From contig NZ_CP138214.1 of NCBI RefSeq assembly GCF_034043515.1, positions 2,170,001-2,234,000 of the forward strand: a DNA stretch of 64,000 nucleotides, read 5' to 3'. Below the pieces are notes generated by a model. It was not told the origin of the DNA. It did not search any database and saw only the letters and a list, made by a program, of their open reading frames with translations. The stretch comes from Pseudomonas sp. MUP55 (GTDB lineage Bacteria > Pseudomonadota > Gammaproteobacteria > Pseudomonadales > Pseudomonadaceae). The first letter of the stretch is position 1, and every line of letters starts with the position of its first letter. Shown in pieces: positions 54,763-63,663 of this stretch. The position numbers and the translations under genes were made by a program.

Positions 54763-55932
54763 ATGAACCTTGCAGAACAGCCTGAACAGTTTGCTGCGCT
54801 GAGTGCGCAACGCCTCATGGAATCTCCGGCCCCGGCCCGGCCCACACTGGTGTGCCTGTCCCATTTGCGCTGGGGTTTCGTTTACCAGCGCCCGCAGCAT
54901 GTGATGTCGCGCCTGGCCAAAGACTACGACGTGATCTTCTTCGAAGAACCAGTGGTGGCCGGCCACGAGCCACCCCGGCTTGAAGCGTCGAGCCCGGCAG
55001 ACGGTATCGAGGTAGTGGTGCCGCGCCTGCCCGAAGGCATGACTGCCCAGGCCATCAACGAAGCGCAGCGCCAGTTGCTCGACGAGCGCCTTGCCCAGCG
55101 CTTGCCCGGTGATCTTCTGCTCTGGTACTTCACCCCGATGAGCCTGGCGTTCACTGACCATCTCCAAGCGCAAGTCACCGTGTTCGACTGCATGGACGAG
55201 CTGTCCGCGTTCATGGGCGCACCTGCCCAACTGGTGGACATGGAGCGGCTGCTGATGGCCAGGGCCGACGTGGTATTTACCGGCGGAGTGAGTTTGTGGG
55301 AGGTCAAGCAGCGCCAGCACGGCAATGCGCATCCAGTGCCCAGCAGCGTCGACATCGCGCATTTCGCCCAGGCGCGTGACGCTGTGATCGAGCCTGCGGA
55401 CCAGGCTTCGATTGCGCGGCCACGCCTGGGCTTTTTCGGGGTGATCGATGAGCGCTTCGACATCGAACTGGTGGACCAGATGGCGGCGCTGCGGCCCGAC
55501 TGGCAGATCGTACTGGTGGGGCCGGTGGTCAAGATCGATCCGCAAACGCTGCCGCGTCGCCCCAATATCCATTACCTGGGGGCGCGGCAATACGCCGAAC
55601 TGCCGGCTTACCTGAGCGGCTGGGACGTGGCACTGATGCCTTTCGCGCTCAACGCGTCCACCCGCTTTATCAGCCCCACCAAGACGCCTGAATACCTGGC
55701 GGGCGGCTGTCCCGTGGTGTCCACGCCGATTCGCGATGTGGTCAATGGCTATGGCGCCAGTGGTGCGGTGTTCATCGCCGACACGCCGCAGGCCTTTGTC
55801 AGTGCCATCGAAGGCGCGCTGCACCTCAAAGGCACGCCCGACTTTTTAAAACGCGCCGACGCCGCCCTTGAAGGCATGTCGTGGGACAACACCAGCCGCT
55901 TCATGAAGGAGCAGATCGAATGCCTCAGATAA
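54763..55932 (+). CDS. Glycosyltransferase of the galactofuranose-type operon
   Basis: A 389-residue GT-B-like glycosyltransferase. N-terminal half with LVCLSHLRWGFVYQRPQHVM, C-terminal GT1-type donor domain with LGFFGVIDERFDIELV, PNIHYLGARQYAELPAYL and SPTKTPEYLAGGCPVVST. AAGGA stands before the ATG. The next gene is UDP-galactopyranose mutase, so the donor may be UDP-galactofuranose; this is inferred. Confidence 0.82.
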   Translation: MNLAEQPEQFAALSAQRLMESPAPARPTLVCLSHLRWGFVYQRPQHVMSRLAKDYDVIFFEEPVVAGHEPPRLEASSPADGIEVVVPRLPEGMTAQAINEAQRQLLDERLAQRLPGDLLLWYFTPMSLAFTDHLQAQVTVFDCMDELSAFMGAPAQLVDMERLLMARADVVFTGGVSLWEVKQRQHGNAHPVPSSVDIAHFAQARDAVIEPADQASIARPRLGFFGVIDERFDIELVDQMAALRPDWQIVLVGPVVKIDPQTLPRRPNIHYLGARQYAELPAYLSGWDVALMPFALNASTRFISPTKTPEYLAGGCPVVSTPIRDVVNGYGASGAVFIADTPQAFVSAIEGALHLKGTPDFLKRADAALEGMSWDNTSRFMKEQIECLR

Positions 55933-57113
55933 ATCTCGAAGCGGCCATGTCCGGACCGTCCTGCCAGCCGGCGCGCAGTGTTTATGATTACCTGATCGTC
56001 GGCGCCGGGTTTGCCGGCAGCGTAATGGCCGAACGTCTGGCCGAGGGGTTGGGCCGCCACGTGCTGCTGATCGACCGACGCGCCCACGTGGCCGGCAACG
56101 CCTACGATCACTACGACGCAGCGGGGGTGCTGGTGCACCGCTACGGTCCGCACATTTTCCACACCAACGCCCAGCGCATCGTTGATTACTTGTCGCGCTT
56201 CACCGAGTGGCGACCCTACGAGCACCGTGTGCTGGCGAAGGTGGATGGGCAGTTGGTGCCGATTCCCATCAACCTCACCACGCTAAACACGCTGTACGGG
56301 CTGTCGATGACGCCTGAGCAAGCCGAAGTGTTCCTGGCCGAGCGGGCCGAGCCGGTGGCGACGATTCGCACGTCCGAAGACGTGGTGGTCAATCAGATCG
56401 GTCGAACGCTGTACGAGAAGTTTTTCCGTGGCTACACCCGCAAGCAGTGGGGACTGGACCCGTCCGAGCTGGACAAGTCGGTGACCTCGCGCATTCCCAC
56501 CCGCACCCATGCCGACGATCGCTATTTTACCGACACCTTCCAGATGATGCCTCGCGACGGCTATACGCGCCTGTTCGAACGGATGCTCGATCACCCGCGC
56601 ATCGACGTGCTGCTCAACACCGACTTCAAGGCCGTGCGCGATGCCGTCAAGTTCAAGCACATTATTTATTGCGGGCCAATCGACGAGTACTTCGACTTCC
56701 AGCTGGGCCGCTTGCCTTATCGCTCGCTGCGCTTCGAGCATCAGACCCTCGAACAGGAACGCTATCAGCCAGTAGCAGTGGTCAACTTCCCTGACGAGCA
56801 GGTGCCCTATACCCGCATCACCGAGTACAAGCACCTGACTGGCCAGGAGCACCCGAGCACCAGCATCAGTTACGAATTTCCCTGCGATGAGGGTGACCCT
56901 TATTACCCGGTGCCACGCCCCGAAAACGCCGAGCTGTACAAACGCTACAAGGCGCTGGCCCAGCAGACGCCGGAAGTGACGTTTCTCGGCCGCCTGGGCA
57001 CCTACAAGTACTACAACATGGACCAGGTCGTCGGCCAGGCGCTGGCGTTGTACCGCGATATCGAGGCCGCAAGCAGCGAAGTCGCCCTTGAAGCGGGGCT
57101 CGAAGCTCCATGA
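55920..57113 (+). CDS. glf: UDP-galactopyranose mutase
   Basis: A 397-residue flavoenzyme converting UDP-galactopyranose to UDP-galactofuranose. FAD-binding YLIVGAGFAGSVMAERLA, then HRYGPHIFHTN, IPINLTTLN, and the active-site region FRGYTRKQWGLDPSEL. AGGAG precedes ATG 55920, overlapping the glycosyltransferase end by 13 bases. The first 20 residues are an extension beyond the usual family start. It overlaps the next gene by ATGA. Confidence 0.93.
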   Translation: MPQINLEAAMSGPSCQPARSVYDYLIVGAGFAGSVMAERLAEGLGRHVLLIDRRAHVAGNAYDHYDAAGVLVHRYGPHIFHTNAQRIVDYLSRFTEWRPYEHRVLAKVDGQLVPIPINLTTLNTLYGLSMTPEQAEVFLAERAEPVATIRTSEDVVVNQIGRTLYEKFFRGYTRKQWGLDPSELDKSVTSRIPTRTHADDRYFTDTFQMMPRDGYTRLFERMLDHPRIDVLLNTDFKAVRDAVKFKHIIYCGPIDEYFDFQLGRLPYRSLRFEHQTLEQERYQPVAVVNFPDEQVPYTRITEYKHLTGQEHPSTSISYEFPCDEGDPYYPVPRPENAELYKRYKALAQQTPEVTFLGRLGTYKYYNMDQVVGQALALYRDIEAASSEVALEAGLEAP

Positions 57114-58312
57114 ACGCACGACAACAGGGGGGGCCACGCCAAGCCTGCGAGTTCGAACAGGTCAGCCTGTTCGACAGCTTCGTGATGGCCGGCTATGAAT
57201 GTTCCAGCCAGCGCCGCCAGGATGGTCGGCGCCTGGACCTGCTGGAAAGTACCGGCCATGCGCGCTGGGTGGACAAGGACTACCGGCAACTGGCGGGCCT
57301 GAACGTACGCTGTGCCCGCGACGGTTTGCGCTGGCACCTGATCGAACGCAGCCCTGGCCGCTACGACTGGAGCAGCTTCCTGCCGATGCTCAGGGCCGCG
57401 CGCGAGCATTCGCTGCAGGTGATATGGGACCTTTGCCACTACGGCTATCCCGATGACCTCGACATCTGGCGCCCGTCATTCATCGACCGCTTCGCCCGCT
57501 TTGCCGGCGAAGTGGCGAAGCTGATGAGCGATGAAGGCATCCAGCGGCCGTTCTACTCGCCGGTCAACGAGATCTCGTTCTGGAGCTGGGCGGGGGGCGA
57601 GGTCGGTTATTTCAACCCCAACGCACGCGGGCGAGGGCAAGAGCTCAAGCACCAGTTGGTGCGCGCCAGCATCGCGGCTATCGAGGCGATTCGTGAGCGC
57701 GCGCCCGCTGCGCGTTTCGTGCAGTGCGACCCGTTGATCAACGTGGTGTCAGCCTCGCGTCGCAGCGAAGAGATCGATCACGCCGAACGTTATCGGCTGG
57801 CTCAATTCGAAGCCTGGGACCTGTTGACCGGGCGGCAATGGCCGGGCCTGGGTGGGCAGGAGCATTACCTGGACATCATCGGCGCCAATTTCTACCCGCA
57901 CAACCAATGGTATTTCCAGGGTGATCGCATCATGCGCGGGGCGCCTGATTACCGACCGCTGGCCGGGATGCTCAAGGAACTGCACCAGCGCTATCAGCGG
58001 CCAGTGCTGATTTCCGAAACCGGTGCCGAGGATCAAGCGCGGGTGCCCTGGCTGAGCTACGTCGTGGAGCAGGTACTGACAGCGCTCAAGCGAGGGGTTC
58101 CGGTGCAAGGCATCTGCTGGTATCCCTTCCTCGATTACCCCGGCTGGGATGACGGCCGTTACTGCCCCACCGGCGTTTTCGGCTACCCGGATGGAGAGGG
58201 CGAGCGTGCGTCCTTTCACCCGTTGCATGCGCAGCTTCAGGCGGTGCCCGAGCGCGTCAGGGCGTGTCTGCGCGAGCTGGATCGGTTGCGAACGACGGGG
58301 CACCGGCCATGA
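57110..58312 (+). CDS. GH1-like (clan GH-A) glycoside hydrolase
   Basis: A 400-residue TIM-barrel glycoside hydrolase resembling family 1 beta-glucosidases. Acid/base Glu154 (YSPVNEISFW) and nucleophile Glu303 (LISETGAED) are placed as in clan GH-A. There is no signal peptide, so it works in the cytoplasm. Inside an operon with glf and an ABC exporter it might trim or transfer sugars on a glycan precursor. It is coupled on both sides by ATGA. Confidence 0.75.
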   Translation: MNARQQGGPRQACEFEQVSLFDSFVMAGYECSSQRRQDGRRLDLLESTGHARWVDKDYRQLAGLNVRCARDGLRWHLIERSPGRYDWSSFLPMLRAAREHSLQVIWDLCHYGYPDDLDIWRPSFIDRFARFAGEVAKLMSDEGIQRPFYSPVNEISFWSWAGGEVGYFNPNARGRGQELKHQLVRASIAAIEAIRERAPAARFVQCDPLINVVSASRRSEEIDHAERYRLAQFEAWDLLTGRQWPGLGGQEHYLDIIGANFYPHNQWYFQGDRIMRGAPDYRPLAGMLKELHQRYQRPVLISETGAEDQARVPWLSYVVEQVLTALKRGVPVQGICWYPFLDYPGWDDGRYCPTGVFGYPDGEGERASFHPLHAQLQAVPERVRACLRELDRLRTTGHRP

Positions 58313-60153
58313 TCCTGCGGCGCTTGCGCGATGAGCCGCTGCCGGCAACCGCCAGTGCGTTTTTATGGCGCTACGTCAGGGTCCGTCCGCTGCATTTCAG
58401 CGCCATGTTGTCGCTGGTGATCGGTGCGGCCTGTTGCGCGGTGGCGGTGCAGTACGGCATGAAGTTGCTGGTGGACGCCATGGCCGGCGATTCGCAGGCA
58501 GGCCAGGTGTGGCGCGCCTTCAGCCTGTTCATCGGGCTGATCGTGGTGGAAAACGTGCTGTGGCGGCTCGGTGGCTGGGTGGGCTGTTACACCGTGGTCG
58601 GCAGTTGCGCCGACCTGCGGGTGGACCTGTTCCACCACCTGACCGGCCACCCGATGCGCTATTTCAACCGACACTTTGCCGGCTCGCTGGCCAATCGGGT
58701 GTCGGCGGCGGCCACGGCTGCCAACACCGTCTACGGTGGCCTGGCCTGGCGCATCGTGCCGCCCTGTGTGGATTTTCTCGGAGCCGTCGTGGTGCTGTTT
58801 GCCGTGCGTGGTTCCATGGCGCTGGCCTTGATCGTGTGCGTGTTGCTGGTGGCGGCGTTGATCACCGTGGTCGGCGTGCGCGGCCGCAATCGGCACATCG
58901 CCTTTGCGTCACAGTCGGCGCGTGTCGGTGGGGAAATCGTGGATCAGGTCTCCAATGTCTGGACCATCAAGGCGTTTTCCGGTCGCGAACGCGAACGCCT
59001 CAGGCTCGAGCGCGAGATCGGCGTCGAGGCGGGGGCGCATCGGCGCAGCTGGATCTATCTGGAAAAGGCGCGCGTGCTGCATGACGTATGCCTGTCCATC
59101 ATGGCGGGGGCGATGCTGGGCTGGGCCATTCTGCTGTGGCGCGAGGGCCAGGTTACGGCGGGCGATGTGGTGATGGTCAGCGCGTTGACGTTTCGTATTC
59201 TCCATGGCTCGCGCGACCTGGCGCTGGCACTGGTGGAAGCCACTCAACAGATGGGGGTCATTGCCGAAACCCTGGGAATCATCGCCCAGCCCCATGAACT
59301 CAGCGATACGCCGGAAGAGCTGGCCCCCACTCGCGGCAGCATCCGCTTGCTCGATGTCAGCTATGCCCACCCCGGCGGGAGCTCGGTGTTCAGGCATTTT
59401 TTCCTGGAGATTCCGGCCGGCCAGAGCGTTGGCATTGTCGGCACCTCGGGTTCGGGCAAGTCCACGCTGCTGGGCTTGCTGCAGCGCCTGGATGACGTGC
59501 AAAGCGGCGTGATCCTGATCGACGACCGCGACATCCGCTCGGTCAGCCAGGACAGCTTGCGTCGGCAAATTGCCGTGGTGCCCCAGGAGCCGGCGCTGTT
59601 CAACCGCAGCATTCTGGAAAACATCGGCTACGGCCAGCCCCACGCGACCGAGCAGCAGATCATTGAAGCGGCCCGGCGCGCGTTCTGCGACGAGTTCGTG
59701 CAGGCGCTGCCCGCGGGCTATCAGACGCTGGTGGGGGAGCGCGGTGTGACGCTTTCCGGCGGGCAACGGCAACGTCTGGGGCTGGCCCGGGCGTTCCTCA
59801 AGGGCGCGCCGATTCTGATCCTCGACGAAGCGACGTCCGCGCTGGATTCGGATTCCGAAGCCGTCATCCAGCGCGCGCTCACCGACCTGATGCGTGGCAG
59901 AACGGTGCTTGCGGTGGCTCACCGACTGTTCACGGTTGCCCACTTCGACCGGGTGCTGGTGCTGGAACACGGGCAGATCGTGCAAGACGGTTCCCCCGAT
60001 GAACTGCGCCGCCGTCCCGGACGTTTCCGCACCCTCTGGCAGCGCCAGGCAATGCTGCGTTCTGATGCTGATGCAGCAGGTCATGCCGTTGATCGGCCTG
60101 CGCCGTTTGCCGAACGAACTGCCGAGAATGGCCCCGGCTCGAACCGTACATAG
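58309..60153 (+). CDS. ABC transporter, fused membrane and ATPase domains
   Basis: A 614-residue half-transporter, acting as homodimer. Six membrane segments lie in residues 1-310. The ATPase domain has Walker A VGTSGSGKST, signature LSGGQRQRLGLARAF, Walker B ILILDEATSALDSDSE and His switch VAHRL. It resembles MsbA-type lipid/glycolipid exporters. ATG 58309 overlaps the hydrolase stop. Its place at the operon end suggests export of the product made by the preceding genes. Confidence 0.9.
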   Translation: MILRRLRDEPLPATASAFLWRYVRVRPLHFSAMLSLVIGAACCAVAVQYGMKLLVDAMAGDSQAGQVWRAFSLFIGLIVVENVLWRLGGWVGCYTVVGSCADLRVDLFHHLTGHPMRYFNRHFAGSLANRVSAAATAANTVYGGLAWRIVPPCVDFLGAVVVLFAVRGSMALALIVCVLLVAALITVVGVRGRNRHIAFASQSARVGGEIVDQVSNVWTIKAFSGRERERLRLEREIGVEAGAHRRSWIYLEKARVLHDVCLSIMAGAMLGWAILLWREGQVTAGDVVMVSALTFRILHGSRDLALALVEATQQMGVIAETLGIIAQPHELSDTPEELAPTRGSIRLLDVSYAHPGGSSVFRHFFLEIPAGQSVGIVGTSGSGKSTLLGLLQRLDDVQSGVILIDDRDIRSVSQDSLRRQIAVVPQEPALFNRSILENIGYGQPHATEQQIIEAARRAFCDEFVQALPAGYQTLVGERGVTLSGGQRQRLGLARAFLKGAPILILDEATSALDSDSEAVIQRALTDLMRGRTVLAVAHRLFTVAHFDRVLVLEHGQIVQDGSPDELRRRPGRFRTLWQRQAMLRSDADAAGHAVDRPAPFAERTAENGPGSNRT

Positions 60154-60213
60154 CCCTGGAGCAGAGCCTCGAGAACGGCTGATCGATTTGGACGAATATT
60201 AAGGAGATTTTCC

Positions 60214-61362
60214 ATGGTCGAGATTCAAACTTTTACCCGCCAGACACTGGACACGCTGCTGGCGCTGGCGGATCGCACCCATCTGAGTGTCTACATGCCC
60301 GTTCAGCAAACGTTTCCCGAGCGCGCACAGAATCCGATTCGCTTGAAGAACCTCATCAAAGACCTGGAAGACGGATTGACCCAGCAGTCGCCCGAGGCCC
60401 AGACGCTGCTGGCGCCGTTCCACGACCTGGTGGCTGACACGGAATTCTGGAATAACTGCCCACCGTCACTGGCGATCTTTGGCGGCGCCGAGCACTTCAT
60501 CGTGGTGGGGTTGCATCAGCCGGTTCAAGAGATCGCCATGGTCAACCGCCACCCGTACCTGCGGCCGTTGCTGCGTCAGGCGCCGGCCACCGAGCGCTAC
60601 CAGGCGCTGTGCCTGACCCGCGACAGTGTGCAGGTGTTCGAGGGCACCGCACAGGCGCTGCAAGAGGTTGAGCTGCCGCAGGCGGTTCCCACTTCACAGG
60701 CCCAGGCGCTGGGCGAGGAACTGACCCCGCGCAATCAGCAAGGCCACCCGGACGGCTTCAGCGGGGCAGGCGAGCGCGGCGACCCGATGATGCATGAGTC
60801 CGGTGGTGGCGGTAAGCAGGACGAAGTGAACCTGGACCGTGAACGCTTTTTCCGTGCAGTCGACAAGGCGATTACCGAGCACTGTTCGCGCGTGTGCCAA
60901 TTACCCTTGGTGCTGGTGGCGCTGCCCGAGAACCAGGCCGTGTTCCGAGCGGTCAGCCACAACCCCTTCCTGGTGGCCGAGGGCGTACGCATCGATCCCG
61001 CCACGCTCTCGCCCACTCAATTGGCACAAGCCTGCACGCAGGTACTGAGCCAGCGCCGCGACGACGCGTTGAATGCAGCGCTCGACCGCTTTGGTGTCGC
61101 GGTGGGGCAACGGCTTAACGCGTCACAGCTGCCGGATATCGAACGCGCCGCGCAGGAAGGCCGCGTGGCGTTATTGCTGGTGGAAGCCGACGCTCATGCC
61201 GAGGTGGGGACACAGGTGGTACACGACCATGCGGTGAATGAGGATGCGGCACTGGACGAACTGATCCTGGCGGTCATCCGCCAGGGCGGCGAGATCGTGG
61301 TGGTGCCCACCGAACGTTCGATGCCCACCGACAGCCGCGCGGCCGCCGTATTACGGTACTGA
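60214..61362 (+). CDS. BaeRF3-type release-factor-like protein
   Basis: A 382-residue member of the bacterial archaeo-eukaryotic release factor family, group 3. The N-terminal half starts TLDTLLALADRTHLSVYMP and includes FWNNCPPSLAIFGGAEHF; the C-terminal eRF1 domain-3-like part has LILAVIRQGGEIVVVPTERS. The role in bacteria is unclear; a function in ribosome rescue or hibernation has been proposed. AAGGAG precedes the ATG. It heads a block of stress-type genes. Confidence 0.82.
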   Translation: MVEIQTFTRQTLDTLLALADRTHLSVYMPVQQTFPERAQNPIRLKNLIKDLEDGLTQQSPEAQTLLAPFHDLVADTEFWNNCPPSLAIFGGAEHFIVVGLHQPVQEIAMVNRHPYLRPLLRQAPATERYQALCLTRDSVQVFEGTAQALQEVELPQAVPTSQAQALGEELTPRNQQGHPDGFSGAGERGDPMMHESGGGGKQDEVNLDRERFFRAVDKAITEHCSRVCQLPLVLVALPENQAVFRAVSHNPFLVAEGVRIDPATLSPTQLAQACTQVLSQRRDDALNAALDRFGVAVGQRLNASQLPDIERAAQEGRVALLLVEADAHAEVGTQVVHDHAVNEDAALDELILAVIRQGGEIVVVPTERSMPTDSRAAAVLRY

Positions 61363-61396
61363 GCCACAGGCAGTTCGACTCGACAGGAGCGCGACG

Positions 61397-61690
61397 ATGG
61401 AAAAAAGCCAAAAAGAGATGGAAATCCAGGCCTGGCACCTATTGCTTGAAGATGATAGCTACCGCCTGGACTGGCCCGACGACTTCTATCAGACGCTCAT
61501 CCACCGTGCCGATGAGCTGGTGCTGCGTGAAATCATCAACCTTGAGGAATGGCAGCGGCTCAAGGACGCGGCGGACGCGGTCCATGCACAAACGCTGCAG
61601 AACCTGGCGGCGCTGCGACGTGACCGTGTGGACACCGTGGGCATCGACCTGTGCATCGAGGCCGGGCAGTCGACGACGACGTCGAAATAG
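61397..61690 (+). CDS. Conserved small protein of unknown function
   Basis: A 97-residue acidic, helical protein (MEIQAWHLLLEDDSYRLDWP, IINLEEWQRLKDAADAVHAQ) with no named domain known to me. CAGGAG stands before the ATG. It is 34 bases after the BaeRF3 gene and 33 before the MBL-fold gene, probably one transcript. Confidence 0.65.
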   Translation: MEKSQKEMEIQAWHLLLEDDSYRLDWPDDFYQTLIHRADELVLREIINLEEWQRLKDAADAVHAQTLQNLAALRRDRVDTVGIDLCIEAGQSTTTSK

Positions 61691-61723
61691 CCCGGCCGTC
61701 GTCCATCCATCAAGGAACCTGAT

Positions 61724-62566
61724 ATGCGTGTGCATCATTTGAACTGTGGATGTATGTGCCCCCTGGGTGGGGCGTTGTTCGATGGCTACAGCCGTGGGTG
61801 GACGGCCTCGGTGGTGTGCCATTGCCTGCTGATCGAGACGCACGCCAATGGCCTGATCCTGGTGGACACCGGGTTCGGCCAGCAGGATGTCGAACACCCT
61901 GAACGCCTGAGCCGTTTTTTCCGCACGTTCAACAACATCCAGTTGGAGCATCGTTTCACTGCTCTTGAGCAATTGCGGCAGTTGGGGTTCAAGCCTGAGG
62001 ACGTGCGTCACATAGTGCTGACGCACCTGGATTTCGATCACGCCGGCGGGCTGCAGGATTTTCCCAAGGCACGCGTGCACGTCATGCATCAGGAACTCAA
62101 TCACGCAACGTTGGCCAGCGACTGGATCGAACGACGGCGCTTCCTGCCTGCGCAATGGCGCGACGTCGCGGATTGGCAGCTGTATGCACCCCAGGGCGAT
62201 ACCTGGTTCGGTTTCGATTCGGTGCGAGCAGTGGTTGGTGCCGAGCAGGAAGACATTTTGCTGGTGCCGCTTCGCGGGCATACAGCTGGCCACGCCGGTG
62301 TCGCTGTTCGCACCGCCGAGGGCTGGACGCTGCATGCTGGCGATGCGTACTTCCACCATGGCGAAGTTCACTTGCCCAAGCGCCGCTGTCCGCCCGGCAT
62401 GCGCTTTTACCAAAGCATGATGGACACTGATCGCCAGGCGCGTTTGCATAATCAACAACGCTTGCGCCAGTTGATCGCCGAGAGCGGCAAGACGGTGACG
62501 GTGTTCTGCACCCATGATCCACGCGAACTGCAACAGGCCCTGGGTGCCGGCATTAACGGTCAATAA
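61724..62566 (+). CDS. MBL-fold metallo-hydrolase (lactonase-like)
   Basis: A 280-residue metallo-beta-lactamase-fold hydrolase similar to AHL-lactonase type enzymes. The metal motif reads THLDFDHAGG (HxDxDH instead of HxHxDH), with further ligands in RGHTAGH and LHAGDAYFHH. The change at the second His may alter the first metal site. No signal peptide. AAGGA precedes the ATG. The substrate is unknown; acyl-homoserine lactone cleavage is only one possibility. Confidence 0.82.
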   Translation: MRVHHLNCGCMCPLGGALFDGYSRGWTASVVCHCLLIETHANGLILVDTGFGQQDVEHPERLSRFFRTFNNIQLEHRFTALEQLRQLGFKPEDVRHIVLTHLDFDHAGGLQDFPKARVHVMHQELNHATLASDWIERRRFLPAQWRDVADWQLYAPQGDTWFGFDSVRAVVGAEQEDILLVPLRGHTAGHAGVAVRTAEGWTLHAGDAYFHHGEVHLPKRRCPPGMRFYQSMMDTDRQARLHNQQRLRQLIAESGKTVTVFCTHDPRELQQALGAGINGQ

Positions 62567-62599
62567 AGAAGTTGGGGTTATTAGCGTTTCGTAAAACAA

Positions 62600-62620
62600 T
62601 TAACACGTCGTGCGTGTTAA
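62600..62620. promoter_or_regulatory. Inverted repeat TTAACACG / CGTGTTAA
   Basis: Two 8-bp perfect arms (62600-62607, 62613-62620) with a 5-base loop, 34 bases after the MBL-fold gene stop. No U-run follows. It may be an operator or a weak terminator. The rest of 62567-62792 shows no gene. Confidence 0.4.
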
Positions 62621-62792
62621 GTATTAGTTGTTGCGCGGAATAAAAAATACGCCTGTCCTAACGTAGGTGTCCGTTAAAGCGTGTGAGGCGGGAAGTTTAA
62701 GTCAGCAGTAAAAAGTCTGCGCCTGTTCGGCAGCGTTTATAAGCCAGCGTCTGGTTTGAAGGGGCAGCGAGGCTGCCCCTTCCACGCATCAC

Positions 62793-62975
62793 TCAAGAGC
62801 CCGATTTGCGGCCGCCACCGTGGCTGTGATGACCGCCTTTGCGGCCTGCCTCGGAGGCTTTTTCACGGTCGTTGGCGAAGTTGCCGCCCGACGCTTGCCC
62901 ACCTTTTCTCCCTGCTTCGGATGCTTTTTCGCGATCGTTGGCAAAGTTACCTGGGTTTTTATTACCTGTGGCCAT
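62793..62975 (-). CDS. KGG-repeat stress protein
   Basis: A 60-residue, very hydrophilic protein with two copies of NFANDREKASEAGRKGG and a Gly/His-rich end (HHSHGGGRKSGS). This is the KGG stress-induced repeat family, like E. coli YciG, often under RpoS. GGAGAA precedes the ATG. Its upstream gap (62976-63268) contains TTAGCGTTTCGT, also found at 62581-62592. Confidence 0.88.
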   Translation of the reverse strand: MATGNKNPGNFANDREKASEAGRKGGQASGGNFANDREKASEAGRKGGHHSHGGGRKSGS

Positions 62976-63268
62976 GACAATTCTCCATTCGCTGATTTAG
63001 CGTTTCGTTAGTTGCCCATTGTGGCAACCGACACCTATTCCGATAGCGGCGCAACGAGAAATGTTTTACCGATTTTTATAAGCGGCGACGAGCGGTAGTT
63101 TCTTGCTGAAAGTTGTACAAGGTACGGGAAATAACGCCGTTTCGTATAAGTTCTGGACAGTGTTTCGACAGTAAACAAGTGATCCACACCACTCGTCTTT
63201 TTCGTCGCACTTGAACATCAGTGGTGGTTCAAACGAAGTTCCTATCCTGCACACGGGAGAACGCTGCG

Positions 63269-63499
63269 ATGAACCATGACCCCTCCAATACACAGAACCC
63301 GCCTGTTGAACCACTCGAGAATCCCAACGACGACGGTTTCGTGATCGGTACCGCCGCACGTGACGAGGACCCTAACGCGACCACCGACTGGAACCACCCC
63401 GACACCCATGCCGATGGCGCTGTGGCCACCCCCGTACCGCCTAACGGCACACCTGAAATCGACGCCGTTCCCGATCTGGATGATGCGGCTGCTGACTGA
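63269..63499 (+). CDS. Small acidic protein of unknown function
   Basis: A 76-residue acidic, Pro/Asp/Asn-rich protein (NHDPSNTQNPPVEPLENPND and DAVPDLDDAAAD at the end), probably disordered. GGGAGA lies before ATG 63269. No domain is known to me. It lies within the stress-type block before a manganese catalase. Confidence 0.6.
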   Translation: MNHDPSNTQNPPVEPLENPNDDGFVIGTAARDEDPNATTDWNHPDTHADGAVATPVPPNGTPEIDAVPDLDDAAAD

Positions 63500-63527
63500 G
63501 CGAAACGCCCTGAACCGCCGTTTCGCT
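63499..63527 (+). terminator. Hairpin after the small acidic protein gene
   Basis: AGCGAAACG (63499-63507) and CGTTTCGCT (63519-63527), a perfect 9-bp stem starting at the stop codon. There is only a weak T-rich follow-up, so its strength as terminator is uncertain. Confidence 0.45.
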
Positions 63528-63663
63528 TGCTATGCGGTGCTTAACCGCTGGTCGTGACGGGCGAATTTTTTTTGAAATTTTTCAACCACCGTCCGCTTCA
63601 CATAAAGGGTAGGCGCGCATTCCGAAATGCCGCCCCTTTCAAGAAAGCCTGAGGAGATTTGTT

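Noticed and set aside
61439..62599. 386-codon minus-strand frame opposite the MBL-fold gene
   Set aside because: Antisense shadow; the plus-strand gene has the metal motif and ribosome site.
62806..62960. Direct DNA repeat considered as CRISPR-like
   Set aside because: It is two codon-level repeats of the KGG protein, with no spacers or further copies.
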